Below, one piece after another: positions 29,217-36,856 of a stretch of DNA of 36,856 nucleotides. Source of the stretch: Candidatus Aerophobota bacterium (GTDB lineage Bacteria; Aerophobota; Aerophobia; Aerophobales; AE-B3A); the NCBI GenBank assembly GCA_030616535.1, contig JAUWXE010000003.1:1-36856 (forward strand). The letters are read 5' to 3'. Below the pieces are notes generated by a model. The model was not told where the DNA came from and made no database searches. It saw only the letters and a list, made by a program, of their open reading frames with translations. Position numbers and translations under genes: made by a program. The first letter of the stretch is position 1. Every line of letters begins with the position of its first letter.

Positions 29217-30225
29217 TTTCATTCTCCATCTCTCTATTTCTCGCCAAAACTTTCTCTATATGGTAATTCATCTTTTCCTTGGCAAATTGGAAACTTTCAA
29301 GAACAGCGTTTTTGATGGCTTTGCTTGAAGAAGCACCATGGGCAATTACGCAGACTCCATTCACCCCTAAAAGAGGAACCCCACCATACTCGGCATAATC
29401 GAGGTTTTTGTTTACCTGTATCAGCCACCCACGAGAAAGAATCCCCCCTAAGCCAGCCAAGCTACTCCTTGCCAATTCATTTATTATGGAAAGCGCAGTT
29501 TTTGCAAATCCCTCGGCAAACTTTAAGATGATGTTTCCTATAAATCCATCACATACAACTACCTCCACCTTCCCGCTGGTAATATCCCTGCCTTCTATGT
29601 TCCCCACAAAATTCAAAGAAGATTCTTTCATAAGCTTAAAGGCTTGAAGAACCAGATCGTTTCCTTTGTTCTCCTCCTCCCCAATGCTGAGCAGTCCCAC
29701 TCGAGGAGTTCTTATACGGAGTATCTTATACGCATATATACTTCCCATCATAGCAAATTGAAGTAGGTGATAAGGCCGACAATCAACATTGGCCCCTACA
29801 TCCAAAAGAACCACTTTTTTTCCATTTAAAGTAGGGAAAACCGCAGCCAAACAAGGGCGCTTCACTCCCTTCAATTTCCCCAGCTTAAATAGACTCGCTG
29901 TCATCACTGCGCCGGTATTGCCTGCGCTGACCAATGCTTCTGCTTTTTTCTGGTTGAGTAAGTTCACAGCTACCGCTATGGAAGAATTCTTCTTCTCTTT
30001 TAAGGAGGCAGTGGCCGAATCAGTCATCTTAACTACCTGAGGGGCATGAACTATAGAAAAGGGGACCTCTTTAAAATGAGAGAGCCTGATCTCCTCCTCA
30101 ATCTTGTCCTTGTCTCCTACCAGAATTATTTCTATCTGAGGCGCCTCTTGTACTGCTCTAATAGCCCCCTCTACTACAATACCGATGCCTCTCTCGGCAC
30201 CCATAGCGTCAACGGCTATACGCAC
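29170..30225 (-). CDS. plsX: Phosphate acyltransferase PlsX
   Basis: PlsX makes acyl-phosphate from acyl-ACP for phospholipid synthesis. The N-terminus MRIAVDAMGAERG is diagnostic (usually MGGDxxP; here GAERG, a small deviation). Further motifs are VSAGNTGAVMTAS (about 99-111), LLDVGANVDC (about 137-146), SIGEEENKGN (about 179-188) and VVCDGFIGNIILK (about 225-237). The length of 351 residues is slightly above normal because of an acidic C-terminal tail rich in Glu and Asn that overlaps the fabH start. It begins 2 nt after the rpmF stop. Confidence 0.94.
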   Translation of the reverse strand: MRIAVDAMGAERGIGIVVEGAIRAVQEAPQIEIILVGDKDKIEEEIRLSHFKEVPFSIVHAPQVVKMTDSATASLKEKKNSSIAVAVNLLNQKKAEALVSAGNTGAVMTASLFKLGKLKGVKRPCLAAVFPTLNGKKVVLLDVGANVDCRPYHLLQFAMMGSIYAYKILRIRTPRVGLLSIGEEENKGNDLVLQAFKLMKESSLNFVGNIEGRDITSGKVEVVVCDGFIGNIILKFAEGFAKTALSIINELARSSLAGLGGILSRGWLIQVNKNLDYAEYGGVPLLGVNGVCVIAHGASSSKAIKNAVLESFQFAKEKMNYHIEKVLARNREMENENEENEDSRNGILHSR

Positions 30226-30227
30226 GA

Positions 30228-30434
30228 CTAGCCGGCCTCCTCTGCTTTTTTTTTCTTTTCTTTCACGATGAATGCCTGTCTACCTTTATAATAACCACAT
30301 TTTGGGCAAGCAAAGTGAGGCAGTGTGGGAGCCTTACACTGAGGACAAGCTGCAAGACGTGGGGATACGAGCTTGTCTTGCGAGACTCTACTTCTTTTTC
30401 GTGATTTTGAACGTTTTTTTTTAGGAACACCCAT
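30228..30434 (-). CDS. rpmF: 50S ribosomal protein L32
   Basis: This 68-residue L32 has the MGVPKKKRSKSRKRSR N-terminus and a CxxC...CxxC zinc ribbon (CPQC at 35-38, CPKC at 48-51). The ordering rpmF-plsX-fabH is a classic conserved lipid/ribosome cluster. The tail (KEKKKKAEEAG) is basic and family-like. Its first codons overlap the end of the acyl-CoA synthetase gene by 14 nt. Confidence 0.96.
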   Translation of the reverse strand: MGVPKKKRSKSRKRSRVSQDKLVSPRLAACPQCKAPTLPHFACPKCGYYKGRQAFIVKEKKKKAEEAG

Positions 30435-32526
30435 TTCTCAACCTCAATCGGGCATCAACAACCACTCCTCCTTTTTCCCAAACTACTAGAGGATTGGCCT
30501 CTATTTCTAAAATCCGAGGGAAATCACATACCAGTTGAGAAAGTCTTAACAGCGCTTCTTCGACTTCCATTGCATCGGAGGGGGGTTCTTCCCTTACCCC
30601 TTTTAGTAATTTGGAGATTACCTTGGTCTCCTCAATCATCTCCTTAGTCCAGGAAGGGGTAAGAGGAACGAGTTTGGTGGAAACATCTCTATAAATCTCT
30701 ACGTATTTTCCTCCCAGCCCAAATTTAATGAGATGCCCAAAAACATCATCCCAGGAAACTCCTATAAGAACTTCTTTTCCTTCTTTAACCATGGGCTGAA
30801 TAGAAATCCCTCTTATTCTGTTATCTTCCACTATTTTTTTGGCCATTTCCCTTAGCTTGCAAAATGATGTTTCCACATCGGTGGGTTTTAGGTTTAGCAG
30901 AACCCCTCCGGTATCAGATTTATGCGATATAACGGGGGATTCGATCTTCATAGCCAGGGATGAATTTAGTCTTTCTGCTACCTCAAGGGCCTCATCTAGC
31001 TCCTTTACCAGATAATTCTCCACGGTGGGAATGCCGTAAGCTTTCATTATCTGGAGCGCTCTTTCTCCTCCAATTTCGAGATATCCCTCTTTTATCGATT
31101 CATTCAGAATGTGGTCAACTCGGGATTTGCTCACCGGGAAGGTCTTTACTACCTCCACTGGTCTTTTTAACCACTCACCATATCTAAACATCGCTTCAAA
31201 GACTCTGATAGCGTCTTCTGGATCTCCATAATTGGGAATTCCATTATTTCGTAAAATCTCTACGGCGCGTTTTATCTTCTTCTGACCCATAAAGCAGGTA
31301 AGGATAGTTTTTTTAGTTTCTGGGCAAATTTTTATTATTATGCTGGCTGTTTCATCCTCATCAGAACCACTTTGAGGTGTCAATAAAACTATGACTCCAT
31401 CCACATTTGGGTCAGTGAGAATTGCCTCCAGAGCAATCTCATACCTATCAGATTTAGCATCTCCCAAAATATCCACGGGATTAGCCAAGGAACTATCCTG
31501 GGGTAGTTTTTCCTTAAGTCTTTCCTTGGTCTGGTCCTCCAGGTTAGCCAACTCCAGAGAAAACTGCTCACAAGCATCGGCAGCCATAATGCCTGCCCCA
31601 CCCCCATTGGTTAGTAGAAGAACTCTCCTTCCTTGAGGAATTGGCTGAGAGGAAAACCCCCGAGCAAGATCAATTGCTTCCCGCAGAGAATTAGCTCTAA
31701 TTATTCCCGAGGCTTCGAAAGCTACGTCATAAGCCTCATCCTGTCCGGCTAAGGATCCTGTGTGGGAGGAAGCTGCTCTTTTTCCACCCTCTGATCGACC
31801 GGCCTTTATCATTATCACAGGCTTTCGGGACGTAACCTCCTTGGCCACTGAGATAAAATCTCTTCCTCTTCCAATACCTTCCAGGTACCCCAAGATAACA
31901 TCTGTCTCAGCATCATCCTTAAGCATGGCTAAAAAATCTACCTCATCTAAATCGGCCTTGTTGCCAAGACTGATAAACTTGGAAAGACCTATTCCTTCCC
32001 CTTCAGCCTTATCGAGAATAGCACAGCCTAGGGCACCTGATTGAGAGAGGAAGGCAATATTTCCCGGTGGAGGATTGGCAGGAGCAAAGGAAGCATTAAG
32101 ATGATGATGAGCATCGATTATGCCTAAAACATTGGGCCCAAGGATACGAATTCCCAGGTTCCTCGAGAGCTTGAACAGTTGTGATTCAAGCTCAGCTCCT
32201 TGCTCGCCCACTTCCTTAAAGCCGGCACTGATGATAACTACCGAATCGATCCCCTTGGCTCCACAATCCTGAATCACCGAGGGGACCCATCGGCTCGGGA
32301 CAACTACGATAGCCAAATCGATAGAGTGGGGGACCTCAACTAGATTGGGGTAAGCTTTGATTCCCATTATCCGGGTAGTGGAATCAGCCTTAGCATTTAT
32401 AGGGAAAATTCTCCCCGGGAATCCACCTTTCAATAGATTTTCCAGGATCTGATTTCCCAATTTCATTTCCTTGATAGATGCGCCTACCACCGCTACCGAA
32501 TCGGGCTTAAAAAATTTTTCTAGCAA
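30421..32526 (-). CDS. ADP-forming acyl-CoA synthetase (acetate-CoA ligase type, fused alpha and beta domains)
   Basis: This enzyme converts acetyl-CoA (or another acyl-CoA), ADP and phosphate into the acid, CoA and ATP, which is energy conservation in many anaerobes and archaea. The domains in order are CoA-binding Rossmann domain (1-130, VAVVGAS), succinyl-CoA-ligase-like domain with phospho-His255 in SSHTGSLAG (253-261), a second flavodoxin-like domain (about 300-450) and a C-terminal ATP-grasp (about 480-695) with KIESPVISHKSDTGGV. The length of 701 residues fits the fused type. The start ATG 32526 leads the rpmF-plsX-fabH run; the gene ends inside rpmF. Alternatives are other short-chain acyl-CoA substrates or the protein-acetyltransferase-related Pat group, but no GNAT domain is present. 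Confidence 0.9.
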   Translation of the reverse strand: MLEKFFKPDSVAVVGASIKEMKLGNQILENLLKGGFPGRIFPINAKADSTTRIMGIKAYPNLVEVPHSIDLAIVVVPSRWVPSVIQDCGAKGIDSVVIISAGFKEVGEQGAELESQLFKLSRNLGIRILGPNVLGIIDAHHHLNASFAPANPPPGNIAFLSQSGALGCAILDKAEGEGIGLSKFISLGNKADLDEVDFLAMLKDDAETDVILGYLEGIGRGRDFISVAKEVTSRKPVIMIKAGRSEGGKRAASSHTGSLAGQDEAYDVAFEASGIIRANSLREAIDLARGFSSQPIPQGRRVLLLTNGGGAGIMAADACEQFSLELANLEDQTKERLKEKLPQDSSLANPVDILGDAKSDRYEIALEAILTDPNVDGVIVLLTPQSGSDEDETASIIIKICPETKKTILTCFMGQKKIKRAVEILRNNGIPNYGDPEDAIRVFEAMFRYGEWLKRPVEVVKTFPVSKSRVDHILNESIKEGYLEIGGERALQIMKAYGIPTVENYLVKELDEALEVAERLNSSLAMKIESPVISHKSDTGGVLLNLKPTDVETSFCKLREMAKKIVEDNRIRGISIQPMVKEGKEVLIGVSWDDVFGHLIKFGLGGKYVEIYRDVSTKLVPLTPSWTKEMIEETKVISKLLKGVREEPPSDAMEVEEALLRLSQLVCDFPRILEIEANPLVVWEKGGVVVDARLRLRNGCS

Positions 32527-32606
32527 TTTTTCCCTTTTTTAAAATCTACCATACCTTCTTTCTTTGGTCAAGAGAATCTCGTGATTCTATCCGAAGTGAG
32601 GTTCTT

Positions 32607-33107
32607 TTAAACTTTAAGTTTTTCCAAAAGCTTTTCTCTTACCAAATCGGGGATTAAATCCCGGGTACTACCACCTAATTTGACGATCTCCTTGATTATG
32701 CTGGAGGAAAGGTAGGAGTAATGCTGGTTGGTCATAAGGTAGACAGTTTCAATCTTAGAGTTTAGTTTTCTATTCATCAGGTCCATTTGGAACTCATGCT
32801 CAAAATCAGAAAGAGCCCGCAGGCCCCTGATGATGAAACGAGCTTCTTTTTTCTCAGCGTAATGAACAAGTAAGCCTTGAAAACTCTCAACCTCTATTTC
32901 AGGACAACCTTTAAGAACCTCCCGGATCAACTTAACCCTCTCTTTTGCCGTAAATAAAAATTCCTTTAAAGGATTATCGTTAACGGCTATAATTATCTTA
33001 TCAAATAAAGATTTACTCCTTTTCAGGATATCCAGGTGCCCATTGGTAATGGGATCAAAACTTCCCGGATAAACGGCAATCCTGCGTGTAGTAGAAGATT
33101 GGTCCAT
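32607..33107 (-). CDS. coaD: Phosphopantetheine adenylyltransferase
   Basis: CoaD makes dephospho-CoA from 4'-phosphopantetheine and ATP. The nucleotidyltransferase motif PGSFDPITNGH (14-24) holds the TNGH catalytic signature. RGLRALSDFEHEFQM (about 96-110) and the C-terminal YSYLSSSIIKE (about 131-141) complete the family pattern. The length of 166 residues is normal. It starts 3 nt after the Nudix gene ends and precedes the CoA-dependent synthetase by 80 nt, so CoA supply and CoA use are co-located. Confidence 0.95.
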   Translation of the reverse strand: MDQSSTTRRIAVYPGSFDPITNGHLDILKRSKSLFDKIIIAVNDNPLKEFLFTAKERVKLIREVLKGCPEIEVESFQGLLVHYAEKKEARFIIRGLRALSDFEHEFQMDLMNRKLNSKIETVYLMTNQHYSYLSSSIIKEIVKLGGSTRDLIPDLVREKLLEKLKV

Positions 33108-33110
33108 CTC

Positions 33111-33983
33111 TTACTCTTTTGAGGCAAAATAGTCTTCTAAAATCTGTCGGTGATCGAAGGCTAGATCTTGAGGAAGTTCTTCCCTTCCGAAAACTTTTAT
33201 TTTTTTGGCATCATCTCTAGCTTTCAGTTTTCCTTGCCCTCTGGCAGTAAAAACAGTGGTGATGGTGTGACAGCGTGGATCTCTTTTGGGATTGGAATAG
33301 ACACGAAACTGCCGCAGCTCCTTTATCTCTAGATTGGTCTCTTCCTTGGTTTCTCGCCGAGCAGCCTCTTCTAAAGATTCTCCATAATTTACAAATCCTC
33401 CCGGTAAAGCCCACCCGGAGGGTGGATTCTTTCTGTTTATCAAAACAATTCCTTTGTCCTTCTCCACTATGGTATCCACCGTAGGAACAGGGTTACGGAA
33501 GGTTCGAAAGGAATCACTTATAATTTCCCTATGAGAAGAAAATGCAAGGGGAGGAAGGTGATTCTTAGGAAAAGACTTAACCTCGTTTACTTCCTTTCCC
33601 GGAGAGTAAATCCGTGATTGAAAAGTTATCTTGTATCCAATGATAACTACTGGTCTATAGAGTTCTGATTTACTTCGGTATACCCCTATCAATCCGGCTA
33701 GTTCTCCTTTTATCCCTATCTCTTCCTCTATTTCCCTTAGGACAGCTTCTCCCGGTGATTCATCTTCTTCCATGAATCCTCCCGGTAAGGCCCATTTTCC
33801 TTTGCCAGGATCAATACCCCTCCGTATCAACAGTATCTGTTCATCATCTCTGGATAAGACTCCCACAACTACAGGAAGAGGATTTCGATAGTGAACGCTG
33901 CCACACTGCCGGCAAACCAGCCTACTGCGACTGTCGATTTCTTTAGCCTCAAGCACTCCTCCACACTCAATACAATATTGCAT
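33111..33983 (-). CDS. Zinc-ribbon protein with two Nudix domains
   Basis: The N-terminal ribbon has Cys4, Cys7, Cys24 and Cys27. The first Nudix domain holds a complete box: Gly69, Glu75, then REIEEEIGI (83-91). The second holds Gly196, Glu202 and RETKEETNL (210-218); the box Gly is Asn217, but the metal-binding Glu residues remain. So both domains may hydrolyse nucleoside-diphosphate derivatives; NADH pyrophosphatase NudC has a similar zinc ribbon. The substrates are unknown. The length is 290 residues. ATG 33983 has no strong SD, and the nearest upstream gene ends 142 nt before, so a promoter may lie in 33984-34125, although none is convincing. Confidence 0.88.
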   Translation of the reverse strand: MQYCIECGGVLEAKEIDSRSRLVCRQCGSVHYRNPLPVVVGVLSRDDEQILLIRRGIDPGKGKWALPGGFMEEDESPGEAVLREIEEEIGIKGELAGLIGVYRSKSELYRPVVIIGYKITFQSRIYSPGKEVNEVKSFPKNHLPPLAFSSHREIISDSFRTFRNPVPTVDTIVEKDKGIVLINRKNPPSGWALPGGFVNYGESLEEAARRETKEETNLEIKELRQFRVYSNPKRDPRCHTITTVFTARGQGKLKARDDAKKIKVFGREELPQDLAFDHRQILEDYFASKE

Positions 33984-34125
33984 AATTTAGCTCATGATCA
34001 GATTTTCTTTTAGCTGAAGGAAGGCCTCTTCATTATTTATGCAGCCTGGATCAGGCGCCTTGTAGTCGATCGAGATTCACCCGGCTTTTTAGAAAGAATT
34101 CTATTAAGTAGCTTAGATCCATAGT

Positions 34126-35472
34126 CTATCCCTTAGCTGGATCTTTTGCCCTTTTTGCTCTCTTAAATATGCGTCTGTAGGCTAAATTCACGGTAAGCAG
34201 AGGACCGAGAAATCTCCATTTTCTCCCGGAGATCTTACCGGACAGTCTCCTGAAAATACCAGGAAAGCTATAGATATGTTGGTAGGCCCAGGTGAATCCC
34301 TCCTTTAATTCCTGGGGAGTCATCAGCTTAGGTTTGAAGACCACATTGGCTATGTCATAGTTGGACCAGTCATGGTCGATGATCCTTCCCTCCTTGGACA
34401 GTTTGCTGAACAGCCGGGTACCTGGAAAAGGTGTAAGAATTCCAAATTGCACGACATCTAGCTTCACTTTTTTTATAAAATTGACTGTTTTTTTAAAGAT
34501 ACTTTTGTCATCATTATCAAACCCGAAGATAAAGGCCCCCTCCAGAAAGATGCCAACCTGATGAAATCTCTCAATGGCTTTCTTATAAAAACTTATCTTA
34601 TTTTGTGGTTTATCCGCTTCTCTCAAGGAGGAAGGAGAAATAGACTCGAAGCCAACAAAAAGGGCCTTACAGCCGGATTGTGCGGCAAGTCCTAAGAGTT
34701 CCAGGTCCTGAGCAACGTTGATGGAAGCCTGGCCCACCCAAGCTAACCTATACGGAATTAAGGCTCGAAATAGTTCCTTGGCATATTTCACATTTCCCAT
34801 GATATTATCATCTAAAAAGCCAATAAAACGACTATAAAGAGACCTACCTACTAAACTTTTAATCTCGGCAACTACGTCTTTTACGGGACGAAAACGGTAT
34901 TTTTTACCGAAGAACTTACTTACTGAACAAAAAGAGCAATCAAAGGGACAACCTCGACTTACCTGCAGTACCCGGGTGATGATGTATTTATTTTTCTTAA
35001 GGAGAGATCTTCGGGGAAGGCAAATTTGAGAAAGATCGACTCGCCGCCCATCTTGATAGAACGGCTTAAGCGTTTCTTTTCCTCCTCTTTTAAAATCCTC
35101 GATTAGCCTGGGCCAGGTGAGCTCCGCCTCCCCAATTACCACTGCATCAGTGTGCTGAATGGCCTCCTCAGGTAAAGCACTAGGATGCATCCCTCCTAAT
35201 ACCACCGGGACCCCCTTTTCTCTGAACCTATCTGCTATCTCATAGGCCCGGGGGGCAGTAGCAGTCATAGAAGTTATTCCTACCAGATCCGCTTCTTTGT
35301 TAAAATTAATCTCTTCCACATTTTCATCAATTAGCTCTATCTCTACTTCAGGAGGAGTTACCGCTGCTACCGCCAAAAGAGATAGTTGAGGAAACTTAAA
35401 GACCTTTCCTCTCTTCATTCTCTTTTCCTTGACCTGGATTTTCCAGGTAGGAGAGATTAAAATTATTTTCAT
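34126..35472 (-). CDS. B12-binding-domain radical SAM protein
   Basis: The N-terminal 130 residues look like a cobalamin-binding domain (LISPTWK..., VGITSMTATAPRAYEIADRF, VVLGGMHPSALPEEA, VVIGEAE). The radical-SAM core has CPFDCSFC (Cys175, Cys179, Cys182), followed by FFGKKYRFRP and a typical half-barrel (FLDDNIMGN, LFVGFESIS, FIFGFDNDD). The family includes methylases and anaerobic cyclases acting on lipids, hopanoids, porphyrins and peptides. The C-terminal 50 residues are very basic (SGKISGRKWRF, KRAKRAKD). The substrate cannot be inferred. It lies 23 nt downstream of the SPASM-type radical SAM gene and is probably co-transcribed with it. Length 448 residues. Confidence 0.88.
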   Translation of the reverse strand: MKIILISPTWKIQVKEKRMKRGKVFKFPQLSLLAVAAVTPPEVEIELIDENVEEINFNKEADLVGITSMTATAPRAYEIADRFREKGVPVVLGGMHPSALPEEAIQHTDAVVIGEAELTWPRLIEDFKRGGKETLKPFYQDGRRVDLSQICLPRRSLLKKNKYIITRVLQVSRGCPFDCSFCSVSKFFGKKYRFRPVKDVVAEIKSLVGRSLYSRFIGFLDDNIMGNVKYAKELFRALIPYRLAWVGQASINVAQDLELLGLAAQSGCKALFVGFESISPSSLREADKPQNKISFYKKAIERFHQVGIFLEGAFIFGFDNDDKSIFKKTVNFIKKVKLDVVQFGILTPFPGTRLFSKLSKEGRIIDHDWSNYDIANVVFKPKLMTPQELKEGFTWAYQHIYSFPGIFRRLSGKISGRKWRFLGPLLTVNLAYRRIFKRAKRAKDPAKG

Positions 35473-35495
35473 CTTCCTTCCTTATATCTTCTAGT

Positions 35496-36856
35496 TCAAG
35501 GTAGATTTTTTCCTTTAGTCTGAATTTCTAATTCTTTTTTATTTTTCTTTTGCTGATTCTTTATGACCTGGCTTAACTTTACCACGGGAGAGTCGTATTC
35601 TCCGACGAGCATCTTTTCAAACTCTGGTCTGGTAATTTCATCCAGATGTCTGGCATAATTATCAAGGAATTCTGCAGTCTTACCATTGATAATGGTCTCT
35701 GCTCCTTTATGAGTTGGGTAGGCGCCAAGTTCTTTAACTGCCTCTCTCAGGATCTCGGGTTTGTCTATAATGGCGCAGGGAGTTAGCCAATTATGGTTCT
35801 GTTCCAGTTGTTTCTTTCTTATGGAGAGAAAAAAGGGAGAAACAATCGCCTCCTGCAGCCCCTTACCGCGTTTCCATAAATCAAAGATATTGTCCACAGC
35901 AAAGTGAACAAAGACGCAGGGCTCAATATCTCCTTTAGAATTGATATGAAAATATTTTCTTCCCCCAGCTATACATCCGCCAGTCCAGGGTCCGTCATTC
36001 CAGAAGTCTCCCACGAAGATAGACTTCTTTGATCTCCACTCCCACACCTTCTGACGAAGTCTAGCTCTCTGCTCAGGAGTAGGCATGAGTTCGGTGGCCG
36101 GTTTTTTCCCTATGGGAATATAAATAAAATACCAACCAAAGGAGACATGCCGCTCAATAAGATCATCTATAAATTCATCACTGCTAACTATTTGGGCATT
36201 TTCTCTGGTTACAGTTACGGAAAATCCCTGCAGGACCCCCGCCCGGTAGAGATTCTCCCTTACCTTATTTATTTTCTCCCAGACTCCCTTGCCTCTTCTC
36301 TCATCAGTCTCCTTTTTAAATCCCTCCAGGCTAATAGCGGGTGCTACATTGCCTAACCTGGCTAATCTTTCTATCCTGTCTTCATCTAACAATGTCCCAT
36401 TAGTATAAACTTGGAAATACATATCATTGTGCTCTTTAGCCAAGTCAAACAGATCCTTCCCTGTCTCTTTATCCTTATAATAGAAGGGTTCTCCACCCGA
36501 GATGGTCAAAAAACGAATGCCCAGGCTTTCGGCTTCTCGTAAAATCCTATCCAGAGTTGCGTAAGATAGGCCCTGGCCTCGTGGATATTCATGGGCATAA
36601 CAGCCGTAGCAATTAAGATTACAGGTGTTGGTGGGAGAAATGACAAAAAACCAGGGAGCTTTAAAGCCCTCTTCCTTCAGCTTTTCCCTTTTCTTAGCTT
36701 CCATGACCCAGTCACAGAAAAAGTTTTTGGCTAGTCTTTCCCTGCACACCTTAGACAACCTATCCTGAAGAATCAATCTGCTGAGCTCTGTCAAGGGATG
36801 TCGCCTCTGAAAAGCCTTGCGCACATTTTCCATGGCTGCTTCATTAGGACCGGCAA
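35496..36856 (-). CDS. Radical SAM protein, possibly with SPASM-like C-terminal region (5' end may be outside window)
   Basis: The radical-SAM motif is CNLNCYGC (Cys71, Cys75, Cys78), with the GGEPF segment (about 114-118) that positions SAM. The C-terminal half contains further cysteines (GCIAGG about 286-291, EPCVFVH about 307-313, and TPCAI), the pattern expected for a SPASM or similar auxiliary cluster domain. The first ATG in frame on the minus strand is at 36833, but it has no SD and the frame stays open to the window edge (AGPNEAA before Met), so the real start may lie beyond. The tail is Lys-rich (QQKKNKKELE). Proteins of this type mature peptides or modify lipids or enzymes. Its neighbour is a B12-radical-SAM gene. 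Confidence 0.85.
   Translation of the reverse strand, partial: AGPNEAAMENVRKAFQRRHPLTELSRLILQDRLSKVCRERLAKNFFCDWVMEAKKREKLKEEGFKAPWFFVISPTNTCNLNCYGCYAHEYPRGQGLSYATLDRILREAESLGIRFLTISGGEPFYYKDKETGKDLFDLAKEHNDMYFQVYTNGTLLDEDRIERLARLGNVAPAISLEGFKKETDERRGKGVWEKINKVRENLYRAGVLQGFSVTVTRENAQIVSSDEFIDDLIERHVSFGWYFIYIPIGKKPATELMPTPEQRARLRQKVWEWRSKKSIFVGDFWNDGPWTGGCIAGGRKYFHINSKGDIEPCVFVHFAVDNIFDLWKRGKGLQEAIVSPFFLSIRKKQLEQNHNWLTPCAIIDKPEILREAVKELGAYPTHKGAETIINGKTAEFLDNYARHLDEITRPEFEKMLVGEYDSPVVKLSQVIKNQQKKNKKELEIQTKGKNLP

Overview
The window looks like a chromosomal segment of an anaerobic, probably diderm, moderately AT-rich bacterium, most likely from a poorly cultured lineage. This rests on protein style and on [4Fe-4S] radical-SAM enzymes, an ADP-forming acyl-CoA synthetase and a cleavable, non-lipoprotein signal peptide on a solute-binding protein. 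No rRNA or other phylogenetic marker is present, so a phylum cannot be fixed. Strong Shine-Dalgarno (SD) sequences are common, and several genes appear to start with TTG or GTG.

Region 1 (1-2166) is mobile-element debris. It holds the C-terminal end of one DDE transposase, then a complete insertion sequence (415-2166) with near-matching inverted ends, a triplicated right-end repeat, a hairpin that buries the transposase SD, and a transposase gene broken by two opposite frameshifts.

Region 2 (2198-19457, plus strand) is a carbohydrate-utilisation locus. In order it holds a GntR/HutC-type regulator, an isomerase-like gene fragment, a large glycosidase-like protein of a family I cannot name, a GH36 alpha-galactosidase-like enzyme, a sugar ABC importer without an ATPase (binding protein and two permeases), an FGGY sugar kinase, a RuBisCO-like protein (RLP), a xylose-isomerase-like TIM barrel, an orphan pair of 2-oxoacid-dehydrogenase E1 alpha/beta subunits, a class II aldolase homologue whose catalytic Asp/His motif is replaced, and the 5' part of a zinc dehydrogenase cut off by a deletion scar. 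Two near-copies of a 130-nt leader element with a conserved hairpin precede the GH36 gene and the binding-protein gene. A reading that fits the order is: glycoside trimmed, sugar imported, ketose phosphorylated once by the kinase, monophosphate rearranged by the RLP, product cleaved or oxidised by the E1 pair and the aldolase homologue. The substrate is unknown. This RLP-centred pathway is the best candidate for an undescribed system here.

Region 3 (19458-21470, minus strand) carries an intact zinc dehydrogenase and a second xylose-isomerase-like protein, expressed from their own promoter and probably belonging to the same sugar metabolism.

Region 4 (21752-24460, plus strand) is a housekeeping operon: thiamine-phosphate synthase with an extra N-terminal domain, tsaE, tsaB and rimI, behind a near-consensus promoter.

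Region 5 (24435-36856, minus strand) is a long co-directional run. Read in its own direction it holds two radical-SAM proteins, a tandem Nudix protein, coaD, an ADP-forming acyl-CoA synthetase, rpmF-plsX-fabH, a DUF4139-type exported protein, an EF-G-like GTPase and bioY. No tRNA, rRNA or CRISPR array was recognised.
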